Of a stretch of 64,000 nt of DNA, positions 63,772-64,000 are shown piece after piece. Origin of the DNA: Pseudovibrio axinellae (GTDB lineage Bacteria > Pseudomonadota > Alphaproteobacteria > Rhizobiales > Stappiaceae). The translations under genes were made by a program, and so were the position numbers. The notes under the pieces were generated by a model, which ran no database searches, was not told the origin of the DNA, and was given only the letters and a program-made list of their open reading frames with translations. The stretch covers positions 620,001-684,000 of the forward strand of contig NZ_FOFM01000002.1 of the NCBI RefSeq assembly GCF_900110875.1. The letters run 5' to 3'. The stretch's first letter is position 1. Every line of letters begins with the position of its first letter.

Positions 63772-64000
63772 TCCATGAATCTGGCATTTTGCGAATAATC
63801 TAGATAAATTTGAATTATCAGTGGAATCCCTTAAATATCATAGGGAAAGCCAATATTATATGTGCAATGCACCTAGAGATTCCCTAGGGGAAGTATCGAC
63901 AATATGCAGGCTGGGTGCTAGAGAAAAGCGATCATCGTTCAAACATATATTTTGGAAATGCCCTCATCCACTTCTAACGTTGCCATCGCTTATAGAAAGT
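63772..64000. other. Intergenic to window end
   Basis: AT-rich sequence with no gene that I can support in 229 bases. A gene could begin beyond the edge. Confidence 0.4.

Overview
The window reads as chromosomal DNA of an alphaproteobacterium. The minus-strand order obgE-proB-proA-nadD-rsfS-rlmH-envC, an L21 protein with a helix-hairpin-helix tail next to L27, and a narK-narK-narGHJI-ppiC operon all fit marine Rhizobiales. A Stappiaceae or Pseudovibrio-like source is my best guess, inferred from gene content, gene order and moderate GC; no database was searched. I saw no phage genes, transposases or CRISPR arrays.

Layout. 1-8037 is a minus-strand housekeeping block: an EnvC-like murein hydrolase activator cut by the window edge, a GT92-like glycosyltransferase with decayed DNA beside it, rlmH, rsfS, nadD, proA, proB and obgE. 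8257-17919 is the accessory part. It holds one GNAT acetyltransferase and a decayed GNAT copy, then a cold-shock gene, a TetR/OsmC/CPBP-protease group with a striking operator, then nine consecutive GNAT acetyltransferase genes on the minus strand. Most of these nine are coupled by start/stop overlaps. The array lies downstream of rplU-rpmA (L21, L27), behind a strong terminator.

19500-22935 has a secreted SH3 protein, a chemoreceptor with a perfect FNR/FixK-type box upstream, and tRNA-Ser(CGA). 22936-25764 is a ureide/purine catabolic operon: NCS2 permease, ureidoglycolate lyase and ureidoglycine aminohydrolase. A LysR gene separates it from the plus-strand respiratory nitrate reductase operon (27244-37687).

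37851-48641 carries a Gfo/Idh/MocA oxidoreductase, then a BMP-type ABC importer (binding protein, double ATPase, two permeases) with a cytosine-deaminase-like amidohydrolase and a metallo-beta-lactamase-fold enzyme. A membrane-anchored nitroreductase and a Gate-domain membrane protein follow. This looks like uptake and deamination of a nucleobase-like compound. 48906-51470 is arginine-to-proline catabolism (arginase, ornithine cyclodeaminase, divergent Lrp regulator). 51713-53442 is purine nucleoside phosphorylase with a divergent Crp/Fnr-like regulator.

53456-63771 is mixed: a methyltransferase, AraC regulator, VOC protein, small membrane protein, NIF3/YqfO-like domain protein, repeat-bearing lipoprotein, phosphatidylserine decarboxylase, PhyH-type dioxygenase, MATE exporter, small secreted protein, glycerate 2-kinase, trans-3-hydroxy-L-proline dehydratase and a YqaA-like membrane protein. 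The metabolic theme is scavenging of nitrogen compounds (ureides, nucleosides, arginine, hydroxyproline) together with nitrate respiration. The feature most likely to be under-described is the GNAT array.
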